A stretch of 64,000 bases of DNA from Paracoccus laeviglucosivorans (GCF_900182695.1 NZ_FXTK01000003.1:248001-312000), one strand, 5' to 3'. Counted from the first letter of the stretch, positions 18,134 to 26,264 are shown. The notes: a model not told the origin generated them from the sequence alone. Numbers and translations: made by a program.

Positions 18134-18586
18134 ATGCCCAGCAAAGCCATAGTCAGGGGCGTTCTGATGGACGCTACCCTCGCTCCGATTTCGGAGGGCA
18201 AGATCGTCGCAACCCTGACCGGATCGGATATTTTCGACGGCGGCGTTCGCATCGTGACCCAAAAGGTCGAGGCGACGACGAACGCCCAAGGCGAATGGAC
18301 AATGGCGCTGATCGTGAATGGCGAAGGCGACACCGCATCGACCAGTTGGACGATCGAGGGTTACAACCAGTTCGTGGCTAAGGTTTTCGAAGTCAAAGCC
18401 CTGTTCATCGCGACTGCCCTGCCCATTACGCTGGGCGATCTGGAAAAGACCAGTGCGCAGAACCTGAAGGCCACGCGCGATTCCGGCCTGTCGCGCCTGA
18501 TCGTCGTGGATGCTTTCGCGGAATACGAGGAATTGCCCCTGATCCAGCGGCGCGAGAACGACATCGTTCTGGTGCGGGGGGCGTAA
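18134..18586 (+). CDS. Unrecognised protein, first gene of accessory cassette
   Basis: 150 residues with a strong ribosome site (AAGGAG, 6 bases before ATG 18134). No family recognised. The sequence looks like mixed beta structure (KAIVRGVLMDATLAPISEGKIVATLTG, then TNAQGEWTMALIVNGEGD), a pattern seen in small beta-sandwich or carboxypeptidase-regulatory-like domains and in some phage tail accessory proteins. There is no signal peptide or membrane helix. It ends 1 base before the next gene, so the cassette is translated as a unit. Codon use is ordinary for the genome. Confidence 0.75.
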   Translation: MPSKAIVRGVLMDATLAPISEGKIVATLTGSDIFDGGVRIVTQKVEATTNAQGEWTMALIVNGEGDTASTSWTIEGYNQFVAKVFEVKALFIATALPITLGDLEKTSAQNLKATRDSGLSRLIVVDAFAEYEELPLIQRRENDIVLVRGA

Positions 18587-18587
18587 G

Positions 18588-19637
18588 ATGGCGCTGACGA
18601 TTCTTGATGGGTTGGGCAAGGCGCTTTTCGACAACATCGCAGCCACCTATATCGGCGCGCAGCCGGTCCGGATGCTGGATTCCAGCGGCGATCCCTTGAC
18701 GCAGGATCAGGGCGCGGTGCTGCCCGCGATCACCCGATCCCCGACGATTCTGCCCGCCGCCCCGGCCATCGGGCAAAGCATCACGCTGGATCTGGGCCAT
18801 GCCAACGGGACGCCGGAACCCGTTGCGGAATGGGACTTCACGTTGGACGGCATCTCGATCCGGGACATGCTGGACGCGGGTGAGCTGACGATGGAGCTGA
18901 CCTCGCCCGGCGTCTACGCGCTGACCCTGCGCTGGACGAATAGCGCAGGCAGCGTCGAGGCCGAGACGCAAGGCTTTACCGTCGTGGCCGTCCCGGTTCC
19001 CGTGATCGACTATGACCGGCAGGCGCTTTGCTATTTCGATGCCCATACGACCCATGCGGGCACGGCTGGAGAAGTCGCATCGGTCACGGCGCGGGGCACG
19101 GGGGCATACGTCTTTGCCGCGACAGGCAGTGGCGCCGCGATCCAGCACGACGCGACAGGCTTCGGCTTTGGCGACGGCGCGTATCTGCAATGCCAGACGC
19201 TTTCCAACCAGCCGACGACGGATGGGCTTTTCGCGGTCGTGGACGTGACGCTGACCGCCTATGGCTCAAACGCGGCGCAGATGATCGACGGCACGGGCGG
19301 ACATGTGAAGATCCGCAACAGTGCGGGCAGCTTGCAGGCGACCGGCAGTGATGACAGCGCGCTGACCCAGCCTTTGGGGTCGGTCGAATATGGCCGGCGC
19401 ATGGTGCTGGCGGCCCAGATCGACGATGTGCTGGATTTGCTGAGCGGGCATGACGCGGCTGGCAATCTGGTGTCGCTTGCGCATCCCGGCCTGACCGACC
19501 CGACGCCGAACCGCTTTTCCTGCGGACGTTTCATGATCGGGACGATCCACCGTCTTGCGATTGTGGGCCGCCCCGAAGGCCAGCCCTGGCCCGTCACCAT
19601 GCAGGAGGTGGTCGCGGATTTTCGGCGGGGGGCGTGA
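18588..19637 (+). CDS. Ig-like plus LamG-like domain protein, unrecognised family
   Basis: 349 residues, no signal peptide. A short N-terminal part (MALTILDGLGKALFDNI) is followed by an Ig/PKD-like beta domain at about residues 55-140 (ITLDLGHANGTPEPVAEWDFTLDG, GVYALTLRWTNSAGSVEAE). From about residue 150 the sequence looks like a concanavalin/LamG jelly roll: AYLQCQTLSN, LFAVVDVTLT, and the closing RLAIVGRPEGQPWP that resembles the LamG end motif. Such domains bind sugars or surfaces. It overlaps the next start by 4 bases. A tail-fibre-like or adhesive role is inference only. Confidence 0.75.
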   Translation: MALTILDGLGKALFDNIAATYIGAQPVRMLDSSGDPLTQDQGAVLPAITRSPTILPAAPAIGQSITLDLGHANGTPEPVAEWDFTLDGISIRDMLDAGELTMELTSPGVYALTLRWTNSAGSVEAETQGFTVVAVPVPVIDYDRQALCYFDAHTTHAGTAGEVASVTARGTGAYVFAATGSGAAIQHDATGFGFGDGAYLQCQTLSNQPTTDGLFAVVDVTLTAYGSNAAQMIDGTGGHVKIRNSAGSLQATGSDDSALTQPLGSVEYGRRMVLAAQIDDVLDLLSGHDAAGNLVSLAHPGLTDPTPNRFSCGRFMIGTIHRLAIVGRPEGQPWPVTMQEVVADFRRGA

Positions 19638-20869
19638 CGGCCCCCAGACCAACCGTCACCTCGTTGGAAATCATGCCGGTTTATGGCCAAAGCGAAAATC
19701 GCGCGATCCCAGACGCGCTGGCCGGCGCGCTGGATGCCGCCGCCACGGATCAGGTCTATTTCACCTTTGGAATGCGCGACCTGAACGGCACGGCTGTCGG
19801 CCCGAACGGTGCGGGGCTTGCAGCAATCGACCAAAGCCACGCCGCCAGCGGCTTTGAAGCGGCGGCAGGTCTGGGGCGCGTCTCGCCCGCCTTTGCATTG
19901 CAGCATTTGCGGGCGGCGCGGTGGCGCGACGCGGGCCAGTCGGATCGCGGTCTGGTGATCGCGGATCACGGCTTTGGCGGGCGCTTGATCGGTGAATGGA
20001 TGACCGACAGCGCAAGCCCGCTTGGGCGCAACCAGCTTTATTGGATGCGGGAAAGCGCGCGGTTGGCGCAGGCGCAGCAAGTGCCCCTGCACTGTCCCTA
20101 TGCGCTGCTGTTCCAAGGCACCAGCGCCAAGGACCAGCCCGGAGAAATCTACCGCACCGAATTCGAGGCGGCGCATGGCGCGACAGTGGCGCAGGCGCAG
20201 GCGCTGTTTGGCATCGCGCCAAGGATCGTGGTCGTCGTCAATGGCGCCGATGTGAACACGATCGGGGATCTATACGCGACGCCCGGCGTGCAATACCGCA
20301 TCGCCCTGGAACATGGCGGCATCGTGGCGACATGGCAGCGCATCTTCCCGATCCGAGACCAGAACATCCACCCCAGCGGACAAACGCAGGTCCTGATCGG
20401 CGAGACATGCGAATGGGCCATCGCCGAGATCGAGGCGGGCAATCCGTGGAACATCACCTATGACGTGGTGAAACGTGGCACGACCGTAGCCGTCCATTTC
20501 GCCCTGCGCCCCGGAGAGACGCTGCTGCAGCGGCCTGAAATTTACGACCCCTTTGGCGGCGGCGAAACCTGCCCAAATCTGGGTTTCGAGGCCGAGGGCG
20601 GCATTCTGTCCGCCATTCCCGATCTGGCCGGCAATGTCGTGACGCTGACACTGGCCGATGCGCAGGCGGGATGGTTGCGCTTTGCCCATCAGGTGCAGGA
20701 CTGTCAGGCGATGACCGATGCAAACGGCGTCACCATGTCGGCGCATCGCAGCACCTTGTTTGCCAGCCATTCACGGCCCAGCCGCATCGTGGCGGGCGAA
20801 ACGCTTTGGCGCGCATTACCCGGATTTCGGGGGCGTTTCAGCGATGAGGTCTTCACCCCCGAATATTGA
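19634..20869 (+). CDS. Putative SGNH-type esterase
   Basis: 411 residues from GTG 19634, which overlaps the previous stop (GTGA). VYGQSENRAI near the N-terminus resembles the GQSN nucleophile block of the sialate O-acetylesterase/SGNH group, and RDQNIHPSGQTQVLIGE about 235 residues later resembles the D-x-x-H catalytic block with its following Gly-rich helix. If correct, Ser in GQSE and Asp/His in DQNIH would be catalytic, removing acyl groups from a polysaccharide. The C-terminal 150 residues form an additional beta-rich domain. No signal peptide is seen. The family call is tentative; the gene itself is convincing. Confidence 0.65.
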   Translation: MTAPRPTVTSLEIMPVYGQSENRAIPDALAGALDAAATDQVYFTFGMRDLNGTAVGPNGAGLAAIDQSHAASGFEAAAGLGRVSPAFALQHLRAARWRDAGQSDRGLVIADHGFGGRLIGEWMTDSASPLGRNQLYWMRESARLAQAQQVPLHCPYALLFQGTSAKDQPGEIYRTEFEAAHGATVAQAQALFGIAPRIVVVVNGADVNTIGDLYATPGVQYRIALEHGGIVATWQRIFPIRDQNIHPSGQTQVLIGETCEWAIAEIEAGNPWNITYDVVKRGTTVAVHFALRPGETLLQRPEIYDPFGGGETCPNLGFEAEGGILSAIPDLAGNVVTLTLADAQAGWLRFAHQVQDCQAMTDANGVTMSAHRSTLFASHSRPSRIVAGETLWRALPGFRGRFSDEVFTPEY

Positions 20870-20887
20870 CACTCGGATAACGCAAAA

Positions 20888-20913
20888 GGCCGCAGATCTG
20901 CTCTGCGGCCTTT
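20888..20913. terminator. Bidirectional terminator between convergent genes
   Basis: GGCCGCAGA and TCTGCGGCC make a perfect 9-base stem with a 5-base loop; AAAA precedes it and TTT follows it, so it can end transcription from both the esterase-like gene (plus) and the Hint gene (minus). Confidence 0.85.
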
Positions 20914-20940
20914 CCAGTTTGGGGACCCGATGACCTGTGG

Positions 20941-22167
20941 TCAGTTGACCAGCGCGCTGGGGCGCTGTGCGTGACGCACGGCCAGTTTGCGCGAACGGCG
21001 ACCTGCCGGGATCGGACGTGCCGGAACCGGGATAAAGTCGGCCTTCAGGATTTCGGGGAACAGCGCGCAGATTTCGGCGCGGGCTTCGCGGCCCACGGAT
21101 TTCAGCGCCTCGGGGCCAGTGAACAGCGACTCGGTCGCCGCCCCGTTCGAGTTCACCACCTCATGCTGGTCGAACAGGAAGTGGAAATACTCGACCTCGG
21201 CCATGTCATGGGCGATGTCGATGCCGTCGATCTGCAGCAGTTGCTTGGCCGCGACCAGAACCTCCATCGCGCCGAACATCTTCATCGCGACTTTGGAACG
21301 GACCAGAACGCGGTGCTGCGGCGAGACCAGCAGGTCGGCCGAGGGCATGTTGTCACCCAGCGCACCGGCGCGGATGCGGATCGGGCGCAGTTTCGGTTGC
21401 GCCATCAGCGCGCCCTTGCCCAGCTTGATCGCACCAAGCCACAGGATCGGCTTCAGCCCGTTGTCGCGGGTCATCACCAGATCGCCGACGGCCAGATCCT
21501 CGACCGCGACCATGCCGCGATCGGTTTCGATCAGCGTACCGGTGACGAAGCAGAACACGTCATCGGCATCCAGCGTCAGCGAGCCGCTGGTGTTGTTGTT
21601 CATCGTCACGATAGCCGTGTTGGCCGTGGACTGAAGCAGGTTGCCCGTGGCGTTGACCGTGGTGGCCAAAGTTGGCCCGACGACCGGCACACCCGTCGAA
21701 ATCGCGCTGGCAAGCGAGCCGGTGATGTTCGAGATCGGCGCGGTCACGCTGATCGGAACGCCAAGCACCGTCGCATTGGCTGTGACGTTGATATGCGCAT
21801 CATCCAGCGGGTTTTCACTGATAAAGTAATAGTTGCCGCCCGCTTGCATGATGTGACCGCTGATCGGGTTCACCTGCAAGCCGATCTGCGCAACGCCGGG
21901 GATGTTGACGCCGGCGGCCGCGTTCGACACGGTGGCCGAACCGACATAGGTGCCGTCCGCCGTGACTGGATTGCCACTGGAATCGACCAGCTGCATCTGC
22001 GAGCCATTGGTCAGCGTCGTCGGGCCGATATTGGACGCGACGTCATATTGGGCAAATTCTTGCGAGTTGCCAAAAGCATTCAGCAAATTGGTGTTGGGAA
22101 CAAAGGCCACACCGCCATCTACACCGATGGTCAGCAGGTTGGACGGAATCTGTGTGTAATAGGGCAT
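20941..22167 (-). CDS. Hint-domain (hedgehog/intein-type) protein
   Basis: 408 residues. Residues 1-205 are a low-charge, Asn/Thr/Gly-rich beta-type passenger region without a signal peptide. At Cys206 a Hint domain starts: CFVTGTLIETDRGMVAVEDL, then VGDLVMTRDNG, and the LVSPQHRVLV block with its conserved His. The Cys and His are the residues used for the N-S acyl shift in Hint autoprocessing, so self-cleavage just before Cys206 is possible. Proteins of this Hint_2 type are common in Rhodobacteraceae, and many lie next to secreted proteins; the natural reaction is unknown. A leading AT-rich 275-base region separates it from the tRNA gene. Confidence 0.88.
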   Translation of the reverse strand: MPYYTQIPSNLLTIGVDGGVAFVPNTNLLNAFGNSQEFAQYDVASNIGPTTLTNGSQMQLVDSSGNPVTADGTYVGSATVSNAAAGVNIPGVAQIGLQVNPISGHIMQAGGNYYFISENPLDDAHINVTANATVLGVPISVTAPISNITGSLASAISTGVPVVGPTLATTVNATGNLLQSTANTAIVTMNNNTSGSLTLDADDVFCFVTGTLIETDRGMVAVEDLAVGDLVMTRDNGLKPILWLGAIKLGKGALMAQPKLRPIRIRAGALGDNMPSADLLVSPQHRVLVRSKVAMKMFGAMEVLVAAKQLLQIDGIDIAHDMAEVEYFHFLFDQHEVVNSNGAATESLFTGPEALKSVGREARAEICALFPEILKADFIPVPARPIPAGRRSRKLAVRHAQRPSALVN

Positions 22168-22442
22168 CGAACTTAACCTTATGGCAGACCAGGGACGACC
22201 CCGGATCGAAGGGTTGAAGAACGAATCGACGCGAGCTTGCGGCGATCAGTGCCACGCCCATTGGTTGTTTTATGGGCGAGCAATCCCCTTATGCGCGATT
22301 CTTTGCTAAAAATAAATAAAATTTGAATCGACCTTGACAGATTTCTGACAGCGCAAAGTCTAATCATGCAAATGCGCAAGCGCCGCAAAGTTCGATGAAC
22401 CTGCGGAGACAAAGGAAATTCAAGATAAATAATTGATTATAC
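22168..22442. other. AT-rich upstream region of the Hint gene
   Basis: No gene seen. On the minus strand it should hold the Hint gene promoter. It contains a direct repeat TGACAG at 22335-22340 and 22346-22351 (11-base period, one helical turn) next to an A/T-rich run at 22306-22324, and ends with ATAATTGATT (22429-22438), which also occurs at 17944-17953 on the far side of the accessory block. Confidence 0.6.
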
Positions 22443-22519
22443 TGGCGGACCCGGAAGGGCTCGAACCCTCAACCTTGGACTTAGAAGGTCCCTGCTCTAT
22501 CCAGTTGAGCTACGGGTCC
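22443..22519 (-). tRNA. tRNA-Arg (anticodon UCU)
   Basis: A 77-base cloverleaf on the minus strand: acceptor GGACCCG/CGGGTCC, D arm GCTC/GAGC, anticodon loop CTTCTAA with anticodon UCU (reads AGA and AGG), T arm GAGGG TTCGAGC CCTTC, discriminator G and an encoded CCA. The anticodon stem has one mismatch at its outer pair. Its 3' end faces the accessory block at 18-22 kb, the orientation in which tRNA genes serve as integration targets. Confidence 0.97.
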
Positions 22520-22563
22520 GCAGTGGCGCAGTCATGGCAAAGCTGCGCGGTTGAAGCAACCGC

Positions 22564-23049
22564 TTAAACGGATCGATCCAGCTTCAACGTCATATAGACG
22601 CTGTTCGGATCCAGCCGGTAGTCGCCGAAAGGTCCGCATTCGACAAAGCCCGCGCGTTCGTAAAGCCGCCGTGCGGGCAGGAACATGTCCTGCGATCCGG
22701 TCTCAAGGCTAAGTTGCGACAGGCCCGCCTGGCGCGCATGGTCGATCAGCCCGGCCAGCAGGCGCACGGACAGACCGCGACCGCGTTCTTCGGACAGGAC
22801 GTGCATAGACTTCACCTCGCCCAGATCGGCGGACAGGCGCTTGATCGCGCCCATGCCCACCGGGCGCGTTCCGTCCCGCAGCACGAAAAAGCCGATATCG
22901 GGATGTTCCAGTTCCTCGCGCGGCATCATGTGGATCGACTCGGGCGGGGTGTCGGCGTGCATGTCGCGCGTATGTCGCTGGAACAGTTCGGCCAGATCCG
23001 CGGTCAGCGGGCTTTCCTGTGCCAGAACCAGATCGCTTGCGTCAGCCAT
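22564..23049 (-). CDS. GNAT-family N-acetyltransferase
   Basis: 161 residues from ATG 23049, which has AAGGGG 6 bases ahead; the frame is open further upstream but without family sequence. The acetyl-CoA-binding block is VKSMHVLSEERGRGLSVRLLAGLIDHA (the R/Q-x-x-G-x-G/A loop is RGRGLS), preceded by the IGFFVLRDGTRPVGMGAIKRL strands and followed by LETGSQDMFLPARRLYERAGF, a GNAT C-terminal pattern also seen in YsnE-like enzymes. Substrate unknown. It is divergent from the sulfate transport operon. Confidence 0.9.
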   Translation of the reverse strand: MADASDLVLAQESPLTADLAELFQRHTRDMHADTPPESIHMMPREELEHPDIGFFVLRDGTRPVGMGAIKRLSADLGEVKSMHVLSEERGRGLSVRLLAGLIDHARQAGLSQLSLETGSQDMFLPARRLYERAGFVECGPFGDYRLDPNSVYMTLKLDRSV

Positions 23050-23240
23050 TGCCGTCCCCTTCGATATCAGATCGCGGTGCGGACAGTAGCAAGCCCGCCC
23101 GGAAAAGCGAAGGGGGCGGCACGTCGAAACCATGGTGAAATAAGGACAATCCCGCCACAGCGGCGTCGGGGCAGAAACTTCCTTCCTGCGCGCCGCATAA
23201 GGGCGGGAACACTGGTCCGCTGCGCCGGGTCTGCAGGAAC

Positions 23241-23331
23241 ATCCTTCGCGCTGATCGGAGGTGTCGGATCGCAAGACCGCTTGCCGCAGAGACGTGCCGC
23301 CGCTACCTCATCACGGAAACGTGGAGGCGCA
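23241..23331 (+). promoter_or_regulatory. Structured leader of sulfate operon, candidate sul1-like RNA
   Basis: The bases before cysA fold into at least two hairpins: GCAAG/CTTGC with an ACCG loop (23271-23284) and CACG-GAAA-CGTG (23312-23323), a GNRA tetraloop whose 3' arm runs into the ribosome site GGAGG (23323-23327). Single-strand pieces CGCTGAT and ACGTGCCGCCGCTACC recall elements of alphaproteobacterial SAM-responsive leaders. A conserved RNA called sul1 has been described ahead of sulfate transporters in alphaproteobacteria; this is a candidate member. I cannot verify its consensus, so the name is inference while the hairpins are seen. Confidence 0.5.
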
Positions 23332-23332
23332 C

Positions 23333-24433
23333 ATGTCCATCGTCATCGACAACATGACCAAAAGCTTTGGCGGCACCTCGGTGCTGCGCGGCATCGATCT
23401 GACGGTCCAGACGGGCGAGCTGGTGGCGCTGCTGGGGCCATCGGGTTCGGGCAAGACGACGCTTTTGAAGATCATCGCCGGGTTGGAATGGCCCAATTCG
23501 GGCGGGCTGCGCGTCAATGAACAGGATTGGCTGGGCCTTGCCGCGCAGGACCGTCGCATCGGTTTCGTCTTTCAGCACTACGCGCTGTTCCCGCATATGT
23601 CGGTGCGCGACAATATCGCATTCGGCCTGACGGTGCGCCCGCGCGCGGAACGTCCGGGCAAGTCGGTCATCGCCGCCAAGGTCGAGGAACTGCTGCATTT
23701 CCTGCAGATCGCGCATCTGGGCGACCGTTATCCGGCGCAGCTTTCGGGCGGTCAGCGTCAGCGCGTGGCTTTGGGGCGTGCGCTGGCGATTCAGCCCACA
23801 GTGCTGTTGCTGGACGAACCCTTTGGCGCGCTGGACGCCGCTGTGCGCCGCGATCTGCGGGCATGGCTGCGTTCCGTGCATCAAGAAACCGGCTCGACCA
23901 CGATCTTCGTGACGCATGATCAGGAAGAGGCGTTCGAACTGGCCGACCGGGTTGTCGTCATGGGCGACGGGCGGATCGAACAGATCGGCAATGCCGACCA
24001 GATCCACGATCACCCCGCCAGCCCGTTTGTCGCACGTTTCATGGGCGCGACCATCGAACTGCCCGTAACGATCCGCGCGGGCCGGGTCGAGGCTTTGGGG
24101 CTGGACGCCAGCCGCCTGCCGCGCCGCGCGCTGCCCGACGGTCCCGCAACGCTGTTCCTGCGCCCCGATGACGTGACGCCCGTAGCCGATGCATCGGGCC
24201 GGTTCCAGATCAGCCGCGCGGCCAGCAATGGCGCGATCCTGCGGCTGGAGCTGACCGATGGCACGCTGTCGCTGCCCGTCGATCTGCCCCGCCGCGCCCC
24301 CGAGGCGCAGGGACTGACCAGCGGCACCCGCGTGACGCTGCGCCCCGAGGCGGGCGCGATCTTTTCCGGCGGGCGCGACGCCCCGGCCCCCCGCACCGTC
24401 ACCGAATTCCCCCGCAAGGAGCAAAGCCTATGA
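23333..24433 (+). CDS. cysA: Sulfate ABC transporter, ATP-binding protein
   Basis: Powers sulfate/thiosulfate import at the inner membrane. Walker A is GPSGSGKT (residues 35-42), the signature LSGGQRQR lies near residue 137 and Walker B VLLLDEPFGALD near 157, followed by the switch His in FVTHDQEEAF. The C-terminal 110 residues form the TOBE-like regulatory domain. The start at ATG 23333 is fixed by GGAGG; 24 upstream codons of open frame belong to the leader. The stop overlaps the binding-protein gene by 4 bases. The order ATPase - binding protein - CysT - CysW is unusual in placing the ATPase first. Confidence 0.95.
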   Translation: MSIVIDNMTKSFGGTSVLRGIDLTVQTGELVALLGPSGSGKTTLLKIIAGLEWPNSGGLRVNEQDWLGLAAQDRRIGFVFQHYALFPHMSVRDNIAFGLTVRPRAERPGKSVIAAKVEELLHFLQIAHLGDRYPAQLSGGQRQRVALGRALAIQPTVLLLDEPFGALDAAVRRDLRAWLRSVHQETGSTTIFVTHDQEEAFELADRVVVMGDGRIEQIGNADQIHDHPASPFVARFMGATIELPVTIRAGRVEALGLDASRLPRRALPDGPATLFLRPDDVTPVADASGRFQISRAASNGAILRLELTDGTLSLPVDLPRRAPEAQGLTSGTRVTLRPEAGAIFSGGRDAPAPRTVTEFPRKEQSL

Positions 24434-25425
24434 TCCCGAAACTTCGCATTGCCGCGCTGGCGCTTCTTCTGGGGACCACCCCGGCCTTGGCTCAGGACAA
24501 GGTGCTGAACGTCAGCTATGACATCGCGCGCGAATTGTTCGAGGCGCTGAACCCCGAATTCCAGACCTATTGGAAGGACAAGACCGGGCGTGACGTGACC
24601 ATCGACCAAAGCCATGCCGGTTCGTCGAAACAGGCCCGCGCGATCCTTGAAGGGCTGCCCGCCGATGTGGTGACCTTCAATCAGGAAACCGATGTGGACG
24701 TGCTGGCCAAGAACGGCTTCGTCGCCGAAAACTGGCGCGAGGCTTTCCCGAACGGCGCATCGCCCTATTACTCGTTGCCCGCGTTCCTTGTGCGCAAGGA
24801 CAATCCCAAGGGCATCAAGGACTGGAACGATCTGGCGCGCGCGGATGTGAAATCCGTGTTCCCGAATCCCAAGACCAGCGGCAACGGGCGCTATACCTAT
24901 CTGGCCGCCTATGCCTATGCGCTGCAACAGCCCGGCGCGACGCAGGACAGCGCCAAGGAATTCGTCTCGGCCATCTTTGCCAATGTCCCGGTTTTCGACA
25001 CCGGCGGACGTGCCGCGACCCAGACCTTTGCCGAGCGCAATATCGGCGACGTGCTGATCACCTTCGAGGCCGAGACGCAGGCCATCGCCCAGCAATATGC
25101 CGATCAGGGGCTGATCTCGATCACGCCGCCGACCAGCCTGTTTGCCGCCTTCCCGGTGGCCGTGGTCAGCGAAAACGCCGAGCGTAACGGCACGACCGAG
25201 GTTTCGACCGAATACCTGAACTGGCTGTATTCGCCGCAAGCGCAGGAGACGCTGGCCGCAAACCATTTCCGCACCACCGATAAGGACGTCTCGGCCAAGC
25301 ACGCCGCCGATTTCCCCGAGGTGAAACTGCTGAACGTCGATGACGTCTTCGGCGGCTGGGACAAGATCCAGTCCGAGCATCTGGCCGATGGCGGCATCCT
25401 TGACACGGTCTTCGTAAACCGATGA
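24430..25425 (+). CDS. Periplasmic sulfate-binding protein
   Basis: 331 residues with a signal peptide (residues 1-21, cleaved after PALA before QDKVLNVSYD). LNVSYDIARELFEALNPEF and INQSHAGSSKQ-type sequence (here TIDQSHAGSSKQARAI), FNQETDVDVLA and NPKTSGNGRYTYL are hallmarks of the Sbp/CysP family, in which main-chain and Ser contacts bind the oxyanion. It collects sulfate, or possibly thiosulfate, in the periplasm and passes it to CysT/CysW. Overlaps both neighbours by 4 bases, so the operon is translationally coupled throughout. Sbp and CysP cannot be told apart here. Confidence 0.94.
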   Translation: MIPKLRIAALALLLGTTPALAQDKVLNVSYDIARELFEALNPEFQTYWKDKTGRDVTIDQSHAGSSKQARAILEGLPADVVTFNQETDVDVLAKNGFVAENWREAFPNGASPYYSLPAFLVRKDNPKGIKDWNDLARADVKSVFPNPKTSGNGRYTYLAAYAYALQQPGATQDSAKEFVSAIFANVPVFDTGGRAATQTFAERNIGDVLITFEAETQAIAQQYADQGLISITPPTSLFAAFPVAVVSENAERNGTTEVSTEYLNWLYSPQAQETLAANHFRTTDKDVSAKHAADFPEVKLLNVDDVFGGWDKIQSEHLADGGILDTVFVNR

Positions 25426-26264
25426 CCGCCGCGGCCATCAAGCCGAAACGCGTGCTGCCGGGGTTCTCACTCAGCCTTGGCGTCACGCTGCTTTATGTCG
25501 CGCTGATCATCCTGATCCCGGTGATTGCGCTTGTGCTGAAGGGTGCCGAGATCGGTCCCGCCCGGTTCTGGGAAATCATCAGTGCGCCCCGCACGCTGGC
25601 CGCGATCCGGGTGACGGTGACGGCGGCGGCGGTCGCGACGGTCTTCAACGCCTTTTACGGGCTGCTGATGGCATGGGTGCTGACGCGCTATGACTTTCCG
25701 GGCCGCCGCATTCTGGACGCCCTGATGGACGTGCCGTTTGCCCTGCCCACCGCCGTCGCTGGCATCGCGCTGACCGCGCTTTATTCCGCGAACGGCTGGT
25801 TCGGGGCGCCGCTTGGCTTGGCCGGCGTCGAACTGGTCTATACGCTGGGGGGCGTTATCCTGGCGATGACCTTCACCTCGATCCCCTTCGTCGTTCGCGC
25901 TATTCAGCCGGTGCTGGAGGATCTGGACCCGGCGCTGGAGCAGGCGGCGATGACGCTGGGCGCGCGCCCCTGGGCGATCTTTCGGCGCGTCGTGCTGCCC
26001 GCGATCCTGCCCGCCTGGCTGTCGGGATCGACTATCGCATTCGCCCGCAGCCTGGGGGAATTCGGCGCGGTGGTCTTTATCGCGGGCAACCTGCCCTTCA
26101 AGACCGAGATCGCCGCGCTGCTGGCCTTTATCCGGCTTGAGGAATACGACTATCAGGGTGCCGCCGCCATCGCGCTGGTGCTGCTGATCTTTGCCCTGAT
26201 CCTGCTGGCCCTATCGAACTGGCTGCAATTCCGCGCCGCCCGCCATCTGGAGGCGAAGTCATGA
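25422..26264 (+). CDS. cysT: Sulfate ABC transporter permease CysT (CysU)
   Basis: 280 residues, about six membrane helices. The EAA loop that docks on the ATPase is EQAAMTLGARPWAIFRRVVLPAILP; the following SGSTIAFARSLGEFGAVVFIAGN is a CysT/ModB-type motif. The N-terminus (VLPGFSLSLGVTLLYVALIILIPV) is that of sulfate permeases. Together with CysW it makes the membrane channel of the importer. Start ATG 25422 overlaps the preceding stop (ATGA). Confidence 0.95.
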   Translation: MTAAAIKPKRVLPGFSLSLGVTLLYVALIILIPVIALVLKGAEIGPARFWEIISAPRTLAAIRVTVTAAAVATVFNAFYGLLMAWVLTRYDFPGRRILDALMDVPFALPTAVAGIALTALYSANGWFGAPLGLAGVELVYTLGGVILAMTFTSIPFVVRAIQPVLEDLDPALEQAAMTLGARPWAIFRRVVLPAILPAWLSGSTIAFARSLGEFGAVVFIAGNLPFKTEIAALLAFIRLEEYDYQGAAAIALVLLIFALILLALSNWLQFRAARHLEAKS

